In this document: positions 61,752 through 64,000 of the stretch, piece after piece | Layout of the letters: each line of letters begins with the position of its first letter | How positions within the stretch are numbered: position 1 is the stretch's first letter | The notes under the pieces: model-generated | Told to the model about the DNA's origin: nothing | The model's database searches: none | Seen by the model: the letters and a program-made list of their open reading frames with translations, nothing else | NCBI RefSeq assembly: GCF_010868145.1 | Contig: NZ_JAAGUY010000014.1 | Span: 1-64,000 of the forward strand | Origin: Nocardia cyriacigeorgica | Lineage (GTDB): Bacteria; Actinomycetota; Actinomycetes; Mycobacteriales; Mycobacteriaceae | Direction: 5' to 3' | Length of the DNA stretch: 64,000 bases | Translations under genes and position numbers: made by a program

Positions 61752-63695
61752 CTAGAGGGACACCGGGTACGTCGGTTCCTGGATCTCCGGCTTGATCCGG
61801 TCCTCCACGAAGATCCCGTGCCACACCATGAACACCAGCAGCGTCCAGAGCCTGCGGCTGTGGTCGGAGGTGCCGGCCCGATGCGCCTCTAGCATCTTGG
61901 TGATCGCGGCCTTGTCCAGCAGATGGTCGGTCTGCGAGTCGGCGATCTGCTGCTGCGCCCAGTCGTAGAGTTCGGTACCACGCAGCCAATGCCGCAGCGG
62001 GACAGGGAAACCCAGCTTGGCGCGGTGCAGTACGTGCGAGGGCACAATGCCCTCCAACGCCTGGCGCAGGGCGTACTTGGTGGTGTCCTTGGTGATCTTC
62101 TGCTCGAAGGGAATCCGCTCGGCGACCGCGAAGACCTCCGAATCCAGGAACGGCACACGCAGTTCCAGCGAGTTCGCCATCGTCATCTTGTCGGCCTTGA
62201 CCAGGATGTCGCCGCGCAGCCAGGTGAACAGATCCAGATGCTGCATCCGGGCTACCGGATCCCAGCCGCGCGACTTCGCGTAGATCGGCGCGGTGACGTC
62301 CTGATGGGTCCATTCCGGCCGGAAATCGCGCAGCACCGAACGCAATTGGGCGTCGTTGAAGCTGCGGGCATTGCCGTAGTAGCGCTGTTCGAGCGTCAGC
62401 GAACCGCGATGCAGCAGGCTCTTGCCGCGGGTGCCGTCCGGGATTCGATCCGAGAGCTTGCCCGCCAGTCTGCGCAACCCCTGTGGCAGCCGCTCGAACG
62501 GCTTCAGCGACAACGGCTCCCGGTAGATGGTGTACCCGCCGAACAGCTCGTCGGCGCCCTCACCGGACAGCACAACCTTGACGTGCTTACGGGCTTCCTT
62601 GGCCACGAAATACAGCGGCACCAGCGCTGGGTCGGCGACCGGATCGTCGAGGTACCAGACGATCTCGGGGATGGCCGCGGCGAACTCGGCGGGGGAGACC
62701 ACCTTCACGATGTGCCTGGCCCCGATAGCGGCGGCACTCTCAGCGGCGACATCGACCTCCGAATAGCCCTCACGCTCGAAACCCGTGGTGAAGGTGATCA
62801 GATTCGGGTTGTGCCGCATGGCCAGCGCGGCGATCGCGGTGGAGTCGATTCCACCGGACAGGAAGGAACCGACGGTGACATCGGCGCGCATGTGCTTGGC
62901 CACCGAGTCCTCGAGCGCCGCGGCGATCTCGCGGTAGCGTGCCTGCTCCGAGCCCGCCGCGAACGGCTTCACCCGGAACCGCGGCTCGAAGTACCGGACG
63001 ATCTTCGGCTCTTCGCCGGGCTGAACCATCGCGTAGCTGCCCGATTCGAGCCTGCGGATCGCGGCGTGCAACGTCTCCGGCTCCGGCACGTACTGCAGCA
63101 CCGTGTAGTGCTCGAGCGCGCGTGGGTCCAGCTCATCACCCGAACCGATCGCAGGCAGCAGCTCCAGCAGGCTCTTCTTCTCACTGCTGAACGCGGTGCC
63201 GCCGGGGCCCGTCGCCAGGAACAGCGGTTTGATGCCGAACGGGTCGCGGGCCAGGAACAGCTGCTCGGTCTCGGTATCCCAGATCGCGAAGGCGAACATG
63301 CCCCGCAGACGGCGCACCGCGTCCGGACCCCAGTAGTGGAAGGCCGCGACGATGGATTCGCTGTCACCCTCGGTGGTGAACATGGCGCCGTCGGGGAACT
63401 CGGCGGCGTACTCGCGCGCCAACTCCTCGCGCAGCTCCAGGTAGTTGTAGATCTCACCGTTGAAGGTGAGGGCATAACGTTGCGGGTTATCGGCCGGGCC
63501 CCAGCGCAGCGGCTGATGCGAATGCTCGATATCGATGATCGACAGGCGGTTGAAGCCGAAGATCACATGCTCGTCATGCCAGGTGCCGCGCTCGTCCGGC
63601 CCCCGGTGGCGGCCACAGTGCAGGGCGTCGTACACCTGCTCCACCGTGTCGGGCGCTGCTTTGTCAGACGTCAGAAATCCGAGCAGTCCACACAC
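61752..63695 (-). CDS. asnB: Asparagine synthetase (glutamine-hydrolysing)
   Basis: There are 647 residues from GTG 63693-63695, chosen because the next codon is the obligatory catalytic Cys (V-CGLLGF). The glutaminase domain shows HCGRHRGPDERGTW and FNGEIYNYLELREELA; the synthetase P-loop is VGSFLSGGIDSTAIAALAMR; VLSGEGADELFGGYTIYREP and LELRVPFLDSEVFAVAERIP follow. It makes asparagine from aspartate, glutamine and ATP. Homologue of Rv2201 (652 residues). The antisense open frame across it is a shadow. Confidence 0.95.
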   Translation of the reverse strand: MCGLLGFLTSDKAAPDTVEQVYDALHCGRHRGPDERGTWHDEHVIFGFNRLSIIDIEHSHQPLRWGPADNPQRYALTFNGEIYNYLELREELAREYAAEFPDGAMFTTEGDSESIVAAFHYWGPDAVRRLRGMFAFAIWDTETEQLFLARDPFGIKPLFLATGPGGTAFSSEKKSLLELLPAIGSGDELDPRALEHYTVLQYVPEPETLHAAIRRLESGSYAMVQPGEEPKIVRYFEPRFRVKPFAAGSEQARYREIAAALEDSVAKHMRADVTVGSFLSGGIDSTAIAALAMRHNPNLITFTTGFEREGYSEVDVAAESAAAIGARHIVKVVSPAEFAAAIPEIVWYLDDPVADPALVPLYFVAKEARKHVKVVLSGEGADELFGGYTIYREPLSLKPFERLPQGLRRLAGKLSDRIPDGTRGKSLLHRGSLTLEQRYYGNARSFNDAQLRSVLRDFRPEWTHQDVTAPIYAKSRGWDPVARMQHLDLFTWLRGDILVKADKMTMANSLELRVPFLDSEVFAVAERIPFEQKITKDTTKYALRQALEGIVPSHVLHRAKLGFPVPLRHWLRGTELYDWAQQQIADSQTDHLLDKAAITKMLEAHRAGTSDHSRRLWTLLVFMVWHGIFVEDRIKPEIQEPTYPVSL

Positions 63696-64000
63696 GGCGT
63701 CGGCAACCTCTTTCCTGTGGTCGGTTCCGCGCCGATTCTCGTCGTACGCGGCGGGGGAATCCCAGGCGAAATCTAGTGACCGAGTATGCCCCACTCGGCG
63801 GCTGATCGCGTCCTTCAGGGCGGCGCGGGCACCGGATCGCAACGGCGCCGACGGCGAGAATCAGCCGAATCCGCGCGGGAATCCGGAGCGCATCGCGCTG
63901 GTGGGACTCCGGACGGCGAACGCGCGTCGACCATCGGGGAGCCTGTGAACCGTGACAGGGTGTCCGCAATGCGAATGGCTGCTTGCTGGGCAGATGGGCA
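63696..64000. other. Non-coding upstream region of asnB
   Basis: I see no supportable gene in these 305 bases on either strand. The region should hold the asnB promoter; in M. tuberculosis the next gene is ctaC, which would lie beyond the window end. Confidence 0.5.

Noticed and set aside
61923..63776. Open frame of 617 codons antisense to asnB
   Set aside because: Shadow of the well-supported asnB gene.
1..64000. CRISPR arrays, tRNA or rRNA genes, complete insertion sequences
   Set aside because: None seen: no regularly spaced repeats, no cloverleaf-type tRNA sequence, no transposase with terminal repeats.

Overview
This is a GC-rich (roughly two-thirds G+C by eye) actinobacterial chromosome segment, almost certainly from Nocardia or a close mycolic-acid-producing relative. 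The evidence is an Ag85-like mycoloyltransferase, a wax ester synthase/DGAT, a 3-ketosteroid 9-alpha-hydroxylase oxygenase, WXG100 proteins, and from about 33.6 to 63.7 kb a backbone in the same order as Mycobacterium tuberculosis Rv2201-Rv2218 (asnB, adoK, erpA, DUF3043, cobU/cobT/cobS, ilvE, gcvT, pepA/pepB, sucB, TIGR01777 epimerase, lipB, lipA).

Layout. 0-12 kb: a frameshifted flavin oxidoreductase tail, a DUF6459 protein, a superfamily 1 helicase, an HxlR regulator facing a SnoaL-like protein across a palindrome, a 5'-nucleotidase lipoprotein, small secreted proteins, and a KshA-type oxygenase with a coupled small Cys protein. 12-24 kb: a conflict and mobile island. It holds a two-gene unit of an EACC1-like protein and a 1,213-residue caspase-helicase fusion, a type VII-secreted toxin cassette (two WXG100 proteins, toxin, two immunity-like proteins and a decayed immunity copy), a small DUF4254 cluster, a 5'-truncated AIPR gene and other decayed genes. 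24-33.5 kb: flavodoxin-fold oxidoreductase with a facing AraC regulator, wax ester synthase, mycoloyltransferase, two tiny peptide genes upstream of it, an ABC transporter and two secreted proteins. 33.6-49.7 kb: conserved core (lipA-lipB, sucB, pepA, gcvT, ilvE, cobS-cobT), interrupted by a zinc-ribbon/TetR regulator facing an acetyltransferase and by a HEAT-repeat gene between 70-bp direct repeats. 49.7-57.3 kb: an insertion that separates cobU from cobT-cobS; it carries truncated genes, a tyrosine recombinase relic, a monooxygenase/hydrolase/SDR catabolic cluster under a TetR regulator, a broken SDR and a Tn3-type transposase relic. 57.3-63.7 kb: cobU, a GlxA-type regulator, DUF3043, erpA, adoK and asnB.

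How the genes work together. The core covers lipoate synthesis and its use by the 2-oxoglutarate dehydrogenase E2 (LipB-LipA-SucB), the late corrin pathway (CobU, CobT, CobS), glycine cleavage and branched-chain amino acid transamination. The accessory genes concern biological conflict (caspase-helicase, toxin/immunity, AIPR relic), cell-envelope lipid chemistry, and oxidative catabolism of steroids and ketones.

The strongest candidates for undescribed biology are the EACC1/caspase-helicase pair at 12.1-16.2 kb and the two short, RBS-equipped peptides of 38 and 40 residues upstream of the mycoloyltransferase at 28.4-28.7 kb. All functional calls come from reading motifs; no database search was run.
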